From positions 62,001 to 126,000 of the forward strand of contig NZ_JAKZHU010000002.1 of NCBI RefSeq assembly GCF_022568795.1: a stretch of 64,000 nucleotides of DNA, in the 5' to 3' direction. Positions 17,555-25,295 of the stretch are shown piece after piece. Source of the DNA: Arsenicicoccus dermatophilus (GTDB lineage Bacteria > Actinomycetota > Actinomycetes > Actinomycetales > Dermatophilaceae). The position numbers were made by a program, and so were the translations under genes. Each line of letters opens with the position of its first letter. The stretch's first letter is position 1. The notes beneath the pieces are model-generated. The model did not search any database. It was not told where the DNA came from and was given only the letters and a program-made list of their open reading frames with translations.

Positions 17555-18016
17555 TCAGCAGTTGACGTAGCCCGCGGCGTTCTTCTTGTACGTGCAGACG
17601 TCCAGCCGCACGCTCTTGGGCGACAGCAAGGTGGCGGTCTCGCCGGTGTTGTTCCACACGTGCCAGCCCTGGTTCCAGTAGAAGCGACCCTTGCCGTTGG
17701 TCCCCCGCCCGCTGTAGACGGTCACGACGCCACGCGCCGGGATCACGGCGCCCCTCGGGAAGACGTAGCGGTGGCCGTAGGCGTCGCGCAGCACGTAGCC
17801 CGCGACGCCGAGAGCCTTGGCAGAGGTGTTGCGCACCTGGATCCACTCGCCGTTGACGTTGGCCTTGGTGTCCTTGACCTTGGTGCCGCCGGCGTCGGCC
17901 TGGAACCGGCCGAGCTGCAGCGGTGACGTGGCGGCCTCCGCGGCGGCGGCCGGAGCGAGCAGGAGCCCGGCGGCGACGAGGGCGGACAGAGCGGGTGCAG
18001 GACGATGTGCAGACAT
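17555..18016 (-). CDS. Secreted lamin-tail-domain (LTD) protein
   Basis: A 153-residue exported protein. Residues 1-33 form a signal peptide (MSAHRPAPALSALVAAGLLL then APAAAAEAA). The rest is one lamin-tail-like beta domain: NGEWIQVRNTSAKALGVAGYVLRDAYGHRYVFP, VIPARGVVTVYSGRG, FYWNQGWHVWNNTGETATLLS, ending VRLDVCTYKK with two cysteines that could pair. LTD domains occur in extracellular nucleases and surface proteins; alone, the role is unknown. The start was placed at 18016 because the signal peptide begins there and GGGGGAACACC precedes it; a longer reading frame adds 44 unlikely residues. An inverted repeat lies directly upstream. Confidence 0.8.
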   Translation of the reverse strand: MSAHRPAPALSALVAAGLLLAPAAAAEAATSPLQLGRFQADAGGTKVKDTKANVNGEWIQVRNTSAKALGVAGYVLRDAYGHRYVFPRGAVIPARGVVTVYSGRGTNGKGRFYWNQGWHVWNNTGETATLLSPKSVRLDVCTYKKNAAGYVNC

Positions 18017-18026
18017 GGTGTTCCCC

Positions 18027-18055
18027 CGGATGTTCTTGTATGAGAACAACATCCG
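18027..18055. promoter_or_regulatory. Dyad upstream of the lamin-tail gene
   Basis: CGGATGTTCT and AGAACAACATCCG form a near-perfect inverted repeat around a 6-base centre, 10 bases upstream of the ATG. It could be a repressor operator or a leader hairpin in the mRNA. The stretch is AT-rich for this genome. Confidence 0.5.
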
Positions 18056-18173
18056 ATCACTCACACGCCGCACGCGCCACCCCAGGGCCCCCGTCCGCGC
18101 CGGGTTTGCGCCCGGGTGGGCGGGACGGCGGAGCACAGACCTGGACAAGGGGCGCAGGACGGCGCGGGTGAGG

Positions 18174-19394
18174 TCAGCAGGCCCCCGCCATGGTCACCGT
18201 GCATCCCTCGCCCGGCGCGCTCGCCACGTGGGACCGGACCCCCTGGGCCGCCAGGTTGTCGTGCACCAGCGCCCGCAGCCCGTGCCCCGGCACCACCCGG
18301 TTCACGTCGAAGCCGCGCCCGTCGTCCCGCACCGTGACCTCCCAGCCGCCCCCGCAGGCGTCCGCGTGCACCACGACCAGGGCTGCGCCCGCGTGCTCGC
18401 GCACGTTGTGCAGGCAGGTCGCCACGGCCTGGGTGATCGCCGCGGCGACCGGGGGAGCGAGCACGACGCTCTCGGCGAGGTCCACCGCCAGCTCGATCGG
18501 CAGGTCGGCGAAGCCCTCCGCCGCGGCCCGCACCGCTCCGGCGAGGGTCGGGTCGCCGGGACCCGCGGAGCCGTCGGACGACCCGCCGACGGACGCGGGG
18601 GTGCGCACCGTGCGGGTGTCCGACATGAACGTCCGCAGCCGGACCGCCTCCGTCGCGGCCTGCTGTCGCAGCGCGGACAGCGCCTGCGGGGGAGTGTCCG
18701 GGTCGGCGATCATCCGCAGGATCGCCGCGGGGTCGTGCACCACGAGCCGCGCCCGGTCGAGGGCCGCCAGCTCACCCGCGCGGGCGGCCTCGCGCACCGC
18801 GACCGCTCGCAGGGTGTCGGTCTCCCTGGCGAGCGCCCGCCAGTTGGAGGCCACCACCCAGGTCGCGCAGGTGAAGCCCGTCCACATGGCTGCGTTGCTC
18901 AGCACCAGGGGAGCGGGCGCCCTGTTGAGCCCGAAGGCCACGAGCAGGTAGATGCCGATCATGGTGACCGCGCCGAGCAGGTCCAGCCGTCGGCGCGCCC
19001 ATAGCCCCACGGTGGTGCACGCGTTGCCGCACAGCCCGGCCGCCCACAGCAGTCCCACGCCGGGGTCGCCGGGATCAGCCGGTGGCGTGACGAGGCCCAG
19101 TCCCAGGACGGAGACGGCGACGATCGAGGCGTCGGTGATCCAGCACAGCCGCGCGGGCATGATGCGCAGCACCAGCAGGCGCACGGTCAGCACGAGGGTC
19201 GTCCCGAAGGTCACCACCACGAGCGTGGCGTAGGCCGGCCTGTTGGTGGTCACCGCCCACCCCACCGACACGCTGAAGCAGGAGGCCGCCAGCACGGCCA
19301 ACCGCGTCGCCGCCGCCCCCAGGGCCAGCAACCCCTCGACCCTGTCTCCCGACGCGCGCTCCGGGGACAGCACGTCGTCCCGCACCTCGGTCAC
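18174..19394 (-). CDS. Two-component sensor histidine kinase (membrane)
   Basis: A 406-residue kinase. The N-terminal 190 residues have about five to six hydrophobic segments, followed by a helical linker and a dimerisation-like RARLVVHDPAAILRM segment, whose His is the likely phosphoacceptor. The C-terminal ATPase domain has the N-box CLHNVREHAG and the G-boxes VRDDGRGFDV and GHGLRALVHD. This is the NarL-partner type (HATPase family) common in actinobacteria. The GTG start at 19394 is 18 bases downstream of the response-regulator gene, so the two form an operon. The signal sensed is unknown. Confidence 0.85.
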   Translation of the reverse strand: MTEVRDDVLSPERASGDRVEGLLALGAAATRLAVLAASCFSVSVGWAVTTNRPAYATLVVVTFGTTLVLTVRLLVLRIMPARLCWITDASIVAVSVLGLGLVTPPADPGDPGVGLLWAAGLCGNACTTVGLWARRRLDLLGAVTMIGIYLLVAFGLNRAPAPLVLSNAAMWTGFTCATWVVASNWRALARETDTLRAVAVREAARAGELAALDRARLVVHDPAAILRMIADPDTPPQALSALRQQAATEAVRLRTFMSDTRTVRTPASVGGSSDGSAGPGDPTLAGAVRAAAEGFADLPIELAVDLAESVVLAPPVAAAITQAVATCLHNVREHAGAALVVVHADACGGGWEVTVRDDGRGFDVNRVVPGHGLRALVHDNLAAQGVRSHVASAPGEGCTVTMAGAC

Positions 19395-19412
19395 GCTCGG
19401 AGCCTAGTCCCA

Positions 19413-20072
19413 TCACTCCCCCTCCAACAGGTCGCCGGGACCGATCCCGAGCTGCCGCTCCAGGTCGGCCGGGGTGGCGCCCTCGAGGTAGGCCGCGAAC
19501 TTCGCCGACGCGGCCGCCAGGTGCTCCCGGGCCACCGACTCGGTGATGAAGAGCCGCCGCGCGATCGACGACCAGGACTCGCCCCTCGCGCGCGCCGTCA
19601 GGACCTGCCGCTGCCGCGCCGTGAGCTGGGGCGTCCCCCCGCGACGGTCGACGAGCTCGGCCAGCCCGACGAGGGACTGCGTGATCACGGTCTCGCCGGC
19701 CGCGACCCGGGCGAAGGCGTCGGCGACCACCTCGGCGGGGTCGGACTTGTGCACGACCCCGTGCGCCCCCGCCCGCAGGCACTGCGCGAGCACGAACCTG
19801 CGCCGCTCGTCGCTGTAGAGGCACACCCGATAACCCATTCCCACCACCGCACGCACCGCCGCCGCCCCCTGGAGGCGCCCGTGCGGGTCGTCACCCACCA
19901 GCCGCAGGTCCAGGGCCACCACGTCCGTGACCGGCCGCTGCGCGGCGAGCGACTCCACGTCCGGGAGCGTCGCCACGAAGTCCAGCCGGGGGAGCATCAC
20001 CGGCAGCCCCACCCGGATCGCCACCGAGTCGTCGACCAGGACGACCTGCAGGGGCGGGGACGGCGTGCTCAC
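19413..20072 (-). CDS. LuxR/NarL-family response regulator
   Basis: A 219-residue regulator. The receiver domain has VVLVDDSVAIR (acidic pair), the phosphorylated Asp in VVALDLRL and Lys in GVVHKSD; the C-terminal HTH has LTARQRQVLTARARGESWSSIARRL, with a slightly divergent recognition segment (ITESVAREHLAAASAKF). The GTG at 20072 (VSTPSPPLQVV) was chosen as the normal receiver start; an ATG at 20108 is possible and neither has a strong ribosome-binding site. It sits directly upstream of its kinase. Downstream targets are unknown; the secreted lamin-tail gene follows the kinase on the same strand. Confidence 0.85.
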   Translation of the reverse strand: MSTPSPPLQVVLVDDSVAIRVGLPVMLPRLDFVATLPDVESLAAQRPVTDVVALDLRLVGDDPHGRLQGAAAVRAVVGMGYRVCLYSDERRRFVLAQCLRAGAHGVVHKSDPAEVVADAFARVAAGETVITQSLVGLAELVDRRGGTPQLTARQRQVLTARARGESWSSIARRLFITESVAREHLAAASAKFAAYLEGATPADLERQLGIGPGDLLEGE

Positions 20073-20101
20073 CAGGACATCATGGCGTGACCAGGCCGGA
20101 G

Positions 20102-20133
20102 GCGGCATACCCCCTGTTTCGGGGGTATGCCGC
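20102..20133. terminator. Perfect 13-base hairpin between response regulator and IS element
   Basis: A 13-base perfect stem with a 6-base loop (tgtttc), 30 bases upstream of the response-regulator start. It may terminate transcription leaving the IS110 gene. Confidence 0.6.
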
Positions 20134-20245
20134 TGACCTGCGGCCGGGCGAGGATCGACGCACCAGGCCGGCAGCCGGGGTGACGCGCACGACGCTGGGG
20201 GGCGACGGAGCGTGTCGGTGGGTGAGTCTGCCTGGTGCGGGGGCC

Positions 20246-20280
20246 GAGGTGCTGGCGCGGATGGGGGGCGCCAGCACCTC
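20246..20280. repeat. Second perfect 13-base hairpin beside the IS element
   Basis: GAGGTGCTGGCGC and its exact inverse flank a 9-base G-rich loop, just outside the predicted end of the IS110 element. IS110 elements often insert at or near repeated palindromes, so this could be part of the target site; it could also be a terminator. Confidence 0.55.
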
Positions 20281-20315
20281 TCCCCGGCCTGCGGGGGGTG
20301 TCCCTATGGGGTTCG

Positions 20316-21524
20316 TCAAGCCGCGGTAGCGGCCGTCGGGGCTTGGTAGGTGGTGCCGTCTCTGAGCATGGCGTAGAGAACGTCGCAGCGTCGGCGGGCC
20401 AGGCAGATGAGGGCGGCGTTGTGCTTCTTGCCTTGGGCTCGTTTGCGGTCGTAGTAGGCGCGGCTGGTGGGGTCGGACAGGGCTGCGAAGGCGGACAGGA
20501 ACAGCGCGCGTTTGAGGTTCTTGTTGCCTGACCTGGAGGGGTGCTCGCCGCGGATGCTGGACCCGGATCGACGTGTGACGGGGGCGAGGCCTGCGTAGGC
20601 GGCGAGGTGCCCGGCTGTGGGGAAGGCGCTGCCGTCGCCGACCTCGAGCAAGATCCTTGCGGCGGTCCTGACACCGACGCCGGGCATCGAGGTCAGGACC
20701 GGGGCAAGAGGGTGGGCATCAAGGATCTCCTCGACCTGCGCCGCGACGGTCGCGCGTTGCTCGAGCAGGTCGGCGAGCTGGGAAGCCAGCTTCGGGATGA
20801 CGAGCTCGGCCGCGCGGGTGCCGGGCACGGTCACGGTCTGGGCGTCCAGGGCGGTCATGACCTCGTCGACGATCCGATCGTAGGAGCGCGGCGCGCGGGG
20901 CTTGGCCACGCTCGTCAGCCGCCGCCGACCGGCCGTGCGTAGCCCGGCGGGTCCGCCGAACCTGGTCAGGAGCTCGAGGACAGCCTTGTGGTGCAGTCGG
21001 GGTCCGAGGGCTCGTTCCAGGGCTGGGTGGATCTGGGTGAGCAGGCCGTGCAGGCGGTTGGTGACGCGGGTGACCTCACCGGCCAGGTCGTCGTCGTACC
21101 CGACGATGACTTCCAAGTCGGCCAGGGCGTCGTCGTTCATGTCCACGCGCCGCAGGGTGTGGGGCATGGTGCGGGCCGCGTCGGCGATGACGTACGCGTC
21201 GCGGGCGTCGGTCTTCGCTGCGCCGGGGTGTAGGTCCGCGATGCGGCGCATCGCCAGGCCCGGCAGGTACGCCACGTCGACCCCGACGGCGCGGGCGACC
21301 GCGACCGGCAGGGCCCCGATCGAGGCGGGCTGGTCCACCACGACCAGGACCGGGCCGTGCGTGGACAGGTGCTCGTAGAGGGCGCGCAGCTTGGTCTCGT
21401 CTTGCGGTAGCGCCTTGTCGTGCAGCCGTTTTCCGGACGGGTCCAGGGCGGTGGCGTGGTGAGTTTCCTTGCCGACGTCCAACCCCAGGTAGACCGCGTA
21501 GGTGCGGTCGGGTAGCCCGTGCAT
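20316..21524 (-). CDS. IS110-family transposase (DEDD recombinase)
   Basis: A 402-residue recombinase. The RuvC-like DEDD domain occupies the N-terminal half: YLGLDVGKETHHA, VLVVVDQPAS and KTDARDAYVIADA supply the acidic residues. The C-terminal Transposase_20 domain has LTSMPGVGVRTAARILLEVGD and HLAAYAGLAPVTRRSGSS, followed by GEHPSRSGNKNLKRALFLSAF with the conserved serine. ATG 21524 is preceded by GAGGAGGACAGG, so it was preferred over a start 10 codons upstream. It appears complete and therefore potentially active. The enzyme excises and inserts the element through its ends, guided by an element-encoded RNA in studied members. Confidence 0.93.
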   Translation of the reverse strand: MHGLPDRTYAVYLGLDVGKETHHATALDPSGKRLHDKALPQDETKLRALYEHLSTHGPVLVVVDQPASIGALPVAVARAVGVDVAYLPGLAMRRIADLHPGAAKTDARDAYVIADAARTMPHTLRRVDMNDDALADLEVIVGYDDDLAGEVTRVTNRLHGLLTQIHPALERALGPRLHHKAVLELLTRFGGPAGLRTAGRRRLTSVAKPRAPRSYDRIVDEVMTALDAQTVTVPGTRAAELVIPKLASQLADLLEQRATVAAQVEEILDAHPLAPVLTSMPGVGVRTAARILLEVGDGSAFPTAGHLAAYAGLAPVTRRSGSSIRGEHPSRSGNKNLKRALFLSAFAALSDPTSRAYYDRKRAQGKKHNAALICLARRRCDVLYAMLRDGTTYQAPTAATAA

Positions 21525-21784
21525 CCTGTCCTCCTCGTTGACCGACGGACTCATGATCCGCTGGCCACAGGTCGGGCGTCAGCAGCCGGCAGCCACGTTA
21601 CGAAGAGACCTCCCGAGCGCGGGGGCCGTGTCCCTATCAGCGGTCACACCGACGCCACCAAGCCCGGCGACAACACCCCCCGGATCATGCGCGACAGGGG
21701 CAAAGAGTCATACCAGACCTGGTGACCAGCACCCCCATCACCGAGGGCACGAAGAAGGTAACGGGCAGGTCTCTAGGGGGTGTC
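21525..21784 (-). ncRNA. Candidate bridge RNA region in the IS110 left end
   Basis: About 260 non-coding bases lie between the predicted left end and the transposase start, the place and size at which IS110 members such as IS621 encode the bridge RNA. Inside it, the sense-strand sequence ATAGGGACAC exactly copies the terminal sequence at the other end, as expected for a donor-binding guide. The fold and transcript are not shown. Confidence 0.4.
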
Positions 21785-21985
21785 GGCCGGCAGGGGCCGA
21801 CCTCCTTGGACCTCGGACGGACGCAGTCGTATGCCGGAGGACGGCACCCGAGCCCCCGCCGACCCTGCCGCCGGTCCCGCGCGCACCGCCGTCGCCCCTC
21901 TCCCCGCCGTCGCGTGCTCCGCCACCGGCCCCGGACGCGACAGCCGACGCCGGACGACCGCACATCGCCATACGACCTCCAAGAG

Positions 21986-22024
21986 ACGACGAGGGCCCCG
22001 GATCAGATCCGGGGCCCTCGTCGT
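21986..22024. terminator. Strong terminator after tRNA-Leu
   Basis: A perfect 17-base GC-rich stem with a 5-base loop (tcaga) lies 3 bases beyond the 3' end of the minus-strand tRNA-Leu. Confidence 0.85.
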
Positions 22025-22027
22025 GTC

Positions 22028-22113
22028 TGGTGGGCAAGGGGGGACTTGAACCCCCACGTCCTTGCGGACACTGGCACCTGAAGCCAGCGCGTCTGCCATT
22101 CCGCCACTTGCCC
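22028..22113 (-). tRNA. tRNA-Leu (CAG)
   Basis: An 86-base tRNA with a GGGCAAG/CTTGCCC acceptor stem, an encoded CCA, a long class II variable arm, and the anticodon loop TTCAGGT (CAG) closed by CTGGC/GCCAG. It lies upstream of fhaA, as in other actinobacteria such as Mycobacterium tuberculosis. Confidence 0.97.
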
Positions 22114-22267
22114 GTGGCTGCTCGGGTGCGACCCCGTGCGACACCCTATCTTGCCCCACAGGAGCCTCAGTCACCAAACCGAGACCGTGCAGGCCGCTCA
22201 CCTCCAGGAACCTGCCACCGTCCCCGGTTACGATGCCCAGGAACTGCGACGTGACGGAGGTGGGCCT

Positions 22268-23419
22268 GTGGGACTGTTCGACAACCTGGAGAACAAGCTG
22301 TCGTCGATGGTCAACGGCGCTTTCGCCAAGGCCTTCAAGTCGAGCGTGCAGCCGGTCGAGATCGCCAGCGCGATCCGCACGGCCATGGACGACAAGGCAG
22401 CGGTGGTGGGCCGGGGCCGCACCATCGTCCCCAACCTTTACACGGTGCAGCTCAGCTCCGCGGACTACGCGCAGCTGTCGTCGTACGCCGAGGGACTGAC
22501 CGACGAGCTCGTGGCCGCGGCCGAGGAGCACGCGGAGTCCCAGCGCTATCACCCCGCCGGGCCGCTGCGGGTGGTGCTCAGCCAGGACCTGCAGCTCGAG
22601 ACCGGCGTGTTCAAGCTGCGCCCGGCGAGCGCCAAGGACCCCTTCACCCGGGACGAGCCGGCCCAGGACGCGTACGACGCACCCCGGCACGACCCCTACG
22701 ACACGCCCCGACACGACCCCTACGACACGCCCCGACACGACCCTTACGATGCACCCCGACACGACCCTTACGATGCACCCCGACACGATCCCTACGATGC
22801 ACCCCGGCACGATCCTTACGACGACCCGGAGTACGACGTGCCCGCCCCCCGGGCCTCGCCGCAGCAGCGCCACGAGGCACCTCCCCCCGCCGCCAATCCC
22901 TATGCCCCCCCTGCCCTGACGGGCCGCGAGGCGGCCTACGGCGCGGGCGCGACCGCGATCCCCTCGGGCGTCGGCGACCGACTCACGGGCGACGACATCG
23001 AGGTGATCGACCCCTATGCCCCGAGCCCCTACTCGGCGCGAGATCCCTTCGCACGGGACTCCCACGAGCCCGCCGCCGCGACGTACGTCTACCAGCCGGC
23101 CCGCCGTCCCCGCCTGGACCCCACCAAGCGCCCGTGGCTGGACATCGACGGCGACCGCTACCCGCTGCTGGGGGCCATCACCGTGATCGGCCGCGACGGC
23201 ATCGCCGACATCGTGCTCGACGACCCCGGCATCAGCCGGCGGCACGCGGAGATCCGGGTGACCAGCGAGGGACCGCGCTTCACCGGGTCGATCCAGGACC
23301 TCGGCAGCACCAACGGCACCTTCGTGGAAGGCCACCGGATCACCAGCCAGTCGCTGTCGGACGGTGACCGCGTCACGGTCGGACGCACCTCCTTCACCTT
23401 CCGCCTCGGCAAGCCCTAA
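22268..23419 (+). CDS. fhaA: FhaA: DUF3662 and FHA-domain protein
   Basis: A 383-residue cytoplasmic adaptor. Residues 1-120 form the DUF3662 domain (GLFDNLENKLSSMVNGAFAK, RPIRTAMDD-like VEIASAIRTAMDD, RTIVPNLYTV). A disordered linker carries tandem PYD-A/T-PRHD repeats. The FHA domain is C-terminal (YPLLGAITVIGRDG, DDPGISRRHAEI, DLGSTNGTFVEGHRI) and binds phosphothreonine. In mycobacteria FhaA is a target of PknB and binds the MviN pseudokinase complex to control peptidoglycan synthesis. The GTG at 22268 was chosen because GGAGGTG precedes it and DUF3662 starts there. First gene of the fhaA-pknB operon. Confidence 0.92.
   Translation: MGLFDNLENKLSSMVNGAFAKAFKSSVQPVEIASAIRTAMDDKAAVVGRGRTIVPNLYTVQLSSADYAQLSSYAEGLTDELVAAAEEHAESQRYHPAGPLRVVLSQDLQLETGVFKLRPASAKDPFTRDEPAQDAYDAPRHDPYDTPRHDPYDTPRHDPYDAPRHDPYDAPRHDPYDAPRHDPYDDPEYDVPAPRASPQQRHEAPPPAANPYAPPALTGREAAYGAGATAIPSGVGDRLTGDDIEVIDPYAPSPYSARDPFARDSHEPAAATYVYQPARRPRLDPTKRPWLDIDGDRYPLLGAITVIGRDGIADIVLDDPGISRRHAEIRVTSEGPRFTGSIQDLGSTNGTFVEGHRITSQSLSDGDRVTVGRTSFTFRLGKP
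22672..22823 (+). repeat. 24-base tandem repeat inside fhaA
   Basis: About six copies of a 24-base unit encode YDAPRHDP/YDTPRHDP, two residues varying (A or T). Silent differences (tac/tat-like changes such as gatgca versus gacaca) show some age, but copy number could still vary by slippage. Confidence 0.85.
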
Positions 23420-23427
23420 GGACGCCC

Positions 23428-23895
23428 GTGAGCGAGCTCACCCTCACCATCATCCGGCTCGGACTGCTGGCCGGTTTGTGGTTCTTCGTGCTCAGCCTGG
23501 CCGGCGTGCTGCGCCGTGACCTGTACGGCACGCGCGTGGAGCCCAAGTCGTCGGTGCGTCCACGCACCCGCGGCAGCCGTCGACGCGGCGGCGCAGCCGG
23601 CAACGAGCCCGACCGGATCGTGGTGACGGAGGGCAGCCTGCGGGGCACGACCCTCACCCTCAAGCCGTCGGGCGTGCTCGTCGGCCGCAACCCGGAGTGC
23701 GCACTGATCCTCGACGACGACTTCGCGAGCGGGCGGCACTGCCGTGTCTTCCGCGACGAGCAAGGGTGGAAGGTCGAGGATCTCGGCTCCACCAACGGCA
23801 CCTACCTCGGTGACGAGCGACTCACCCAGGTCACGCCGGTGCAGCTGGGCACCCAGCTGCGCATCGGCCGCACGGTCCTCGAGCTGCGACGGTGA
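23428..23895 (+). CDS. fhaB: FhaB/FipA: membrane-anchored FHA protein
   Basis: A 155-residue protein with one N-terminal membrane segment (TIIRLGLLAGLWFFVLSLAG), a short basic linker and a C-terminal FHA domain: GVLVGRNPECALILDDDFAS, GRHCRVFRDE, DLGSTNGTYLGDERL. It is the FhaB/FipA adaptor that links PknB phosphorylation to division proteins in mycobacteria. GTG 23428 is 9 bases after fhaA, and the stop overlaps the pstP start. Typical length for the family. Confidence 0.92.
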   Translation: MSELTLTIIRLGLLAGLWFFVLSLAGVLRRDLYGTRVEPKSSVRPRTRGSRRRGGAAGNEPDRIVVTEGSLRGTTLTLKPSGVLVGRNPECALILDDDFASGRHCRVFRDEQGWKVEDLGSTNGTYLGDERLTQVTPVQLGTQLRIGRTVLELRR

Positions 23896-25295
23896 GCGAC
23901 ATGCCCATGGCTCTGCACTATGCCGCGCGCTCCCACGTCGGCCTGGTCCGCGACTCCAACCAGGACAGCGGATATGCCGGCCCTCACCTCCTCGTCGTGG
24001 CCGACGGGATGGGCGGGCATGCCGGCGGCGACGTCGCGAGCTCGACCGCGATCGGGGCCCTCGCGCCCCTCGACGACGACTCCCACGGCTCCCGCGCCCT
24101 GCAGCACCTCGAGGACGCCATCGGCACCGCCAACGTCCACCTGCAGGAGATCGCGCAGGAGCAGCCCGAGCTCGCCGGGATGGGGACCACCGTCACCGCC
24201 CTGCTGCGCACGGGCAACAAGCTGGCGGTCGCCCACATCGGCGACTCGCGGGCCTACCTGCTGCGCCAGGGCCAGCTGATTCGCATGACGCACGATCACA
24301 CCTTCGTGCAGTCCCTGGTGGACGAGGGCCGGATCACCGCCGAGGACGCCGAGCACCACCCGCACCGCTCGATGGTGACCCGCGTCCTGACCGGCCACGA
24401 GGGCGACGAGCCCGACGTCTCGTGGCGCGAGCTGCACCACGGTGACCGCTATCTCATCTGCAGCGACGGCGTCAGCGGCTTCGTCGCGCAGGACACCATC
24501 ACCGAGATCATGGCCGACCAGCCCGGCCCCGACGAGGCTGCCGATCGGCTCGTCGACCTGGCCCTGCGCGCCGGCGGCCAGGACAACATCACCGCCATCG
24601 TCGCGGACGTGGTCCGCCTGTCCGACGAGGAGGGGCCGTCCACCCAGCCCCAGGTCGTCGGCGCAGCGGCCGCCCGCCAGCTCGACCGCGCGGTCCCCGA
24701 CACCCCGGCCGCCCGGGCCGCCGCCCTGACCCGCACCGCCACCGGCGCGCCGGAGCTGGCGGCGATGCCCTCCGAGGACACCGCCGCCAGCGGGCGGGGG
24801 GCGGTCACCCGGCTCGTGCTCAGCTCCGTGCTCGCCCTCGTCGTGCTGGCGGGCCTCGGCTACGCCGGGTGGCTGTGGACCCAGCAGCAGTGGTTCGTCG
24901 CGGCCAAGGGCGACAAGGTCACCGTCTATCGCGGCATCGACCAGCAGGTGGGCCCGCTGTCGCTGTCGACCGTGGACCAGGTCACCGACGTCTCCCTGGC
25001 GGACCTGCCCGACTTCTACCGCAACCGCATCACCCAGGGCGTCCCCGCCGCCGGGCGGGACAAGGCCCAGGAGGTCGTCGCCGACATGCGCAACCAGGCC
25101 CAGGCCTGCATCCGTGCCAAGGCCGCCGGCCAGACCTGCGGCGACGGCAGCGCGGCCCCCACCACCACACCCACCACCACCGCCGCCCCGACCCCGGCCG
25201 GCGCAGGCACCGCCACGGTCACCGTCGTCGTGCCGCCCACCCCGACTGCCCCGGCCAAGGCGCCCGCGGCAGCCACCACGGGGGCGCCCCGATGA
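23892..25295 (+). CDS. pstP: PstP: PP2C-type Ser/Thr phosphatase
   Basis: A 467-residue membrane phosphatase that reverses PknB signalling. The PP2C domain (residues 5-240) shows all metal-binding motifs: RDSNQDSGYAG, VVADGMGGHAGGD, AHIGDSRAYLLR, ICSDGVSGF and GGQDNITAIV. One membrane segment (LVLSSVLALVVLAGLGYAGW) lies near 310, followed by an extracellular domain and a Thr/Pro-rich tail. The GTG start overlaps the fhaB stop (GTGA), and the stop overlaps the rodA ATG. The C-terminal tail (TTTPTTTAAPTPAG) is low complexity. Confidence 0.95.
   Translation: MSDMPMALHYAARSHVGLVRDSNQDSGYAGPHLLVVADGMGGHAGGDVASSTAIGALAPLDDDSHGSRALQHLEDAIGTANVHLQEIAQEQPELAGMGTTVTALLRTGNKLAVAHIGDSRAYLLRQGQLIRMTHDHTFVQSLVDEGRITAEDAEHHPHRSMVTRVLTGHEGDEPDVSWRELHHGDRYLICSDGVSGFVAQDTITEIMADQPGPDEAADRLVDLALRAGGQDNITAIVADVVRLSDEEGPSTQPQVVGAAAARQLDRAVPDTPAARAAALTRTATGAPELAAMPSEDTAASGRGAVTRLVLSSVLALVVLAGLGYAGWLWTQQQWFVAAKGDKVTVYRGIDQQVGPLSLSTVDQVTDVSLADLPDFYRNRITQGVPAAGRDKAQEVVADMRNQAQACIRAKAAGQTCGDGSAAPTTTPTTTAAPTPAGAGTATVTVVVPPTPTAPAKAPAAATTGAPR

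Larger units (their letters stand above)
20294..21784 (-). mobile_element. IS110-family insertion sequence
   Basis: The transposase gene is flanked by a 9-base direct repeat GGGGGTGTC at 20294-20302 and 21776-21784, giving a length of about 1.49 kb, normal for IS110. There are no terminal inverted repeats, as expected for the family. A second 10-base repeat, GTGTCCCTAT, occurs at the right end (20298-20307) and inside the left non-coding region (21628-21637). The exact ends are inferred from these repeats and need an empty-site comparison. Confidence 0.7.

Noticed and set aside
20102..20280. Two perfect hairpins as integron attC sites
   Set aside because: There is no integrase and no attC-type box structure; terminators or IS110 target hairpins fit better.
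21722..22081. A possible small gene between the IS110 element and tRNA-Leu
   Set aside because: It runs through the terminator and antisense to the tRNA, and its product is low-complexity Arg/Pro sequence.
22672..22823. A CRISPR-like array
   Set aside because: The repeats have no spacers and keep a coding frame within fhaA.
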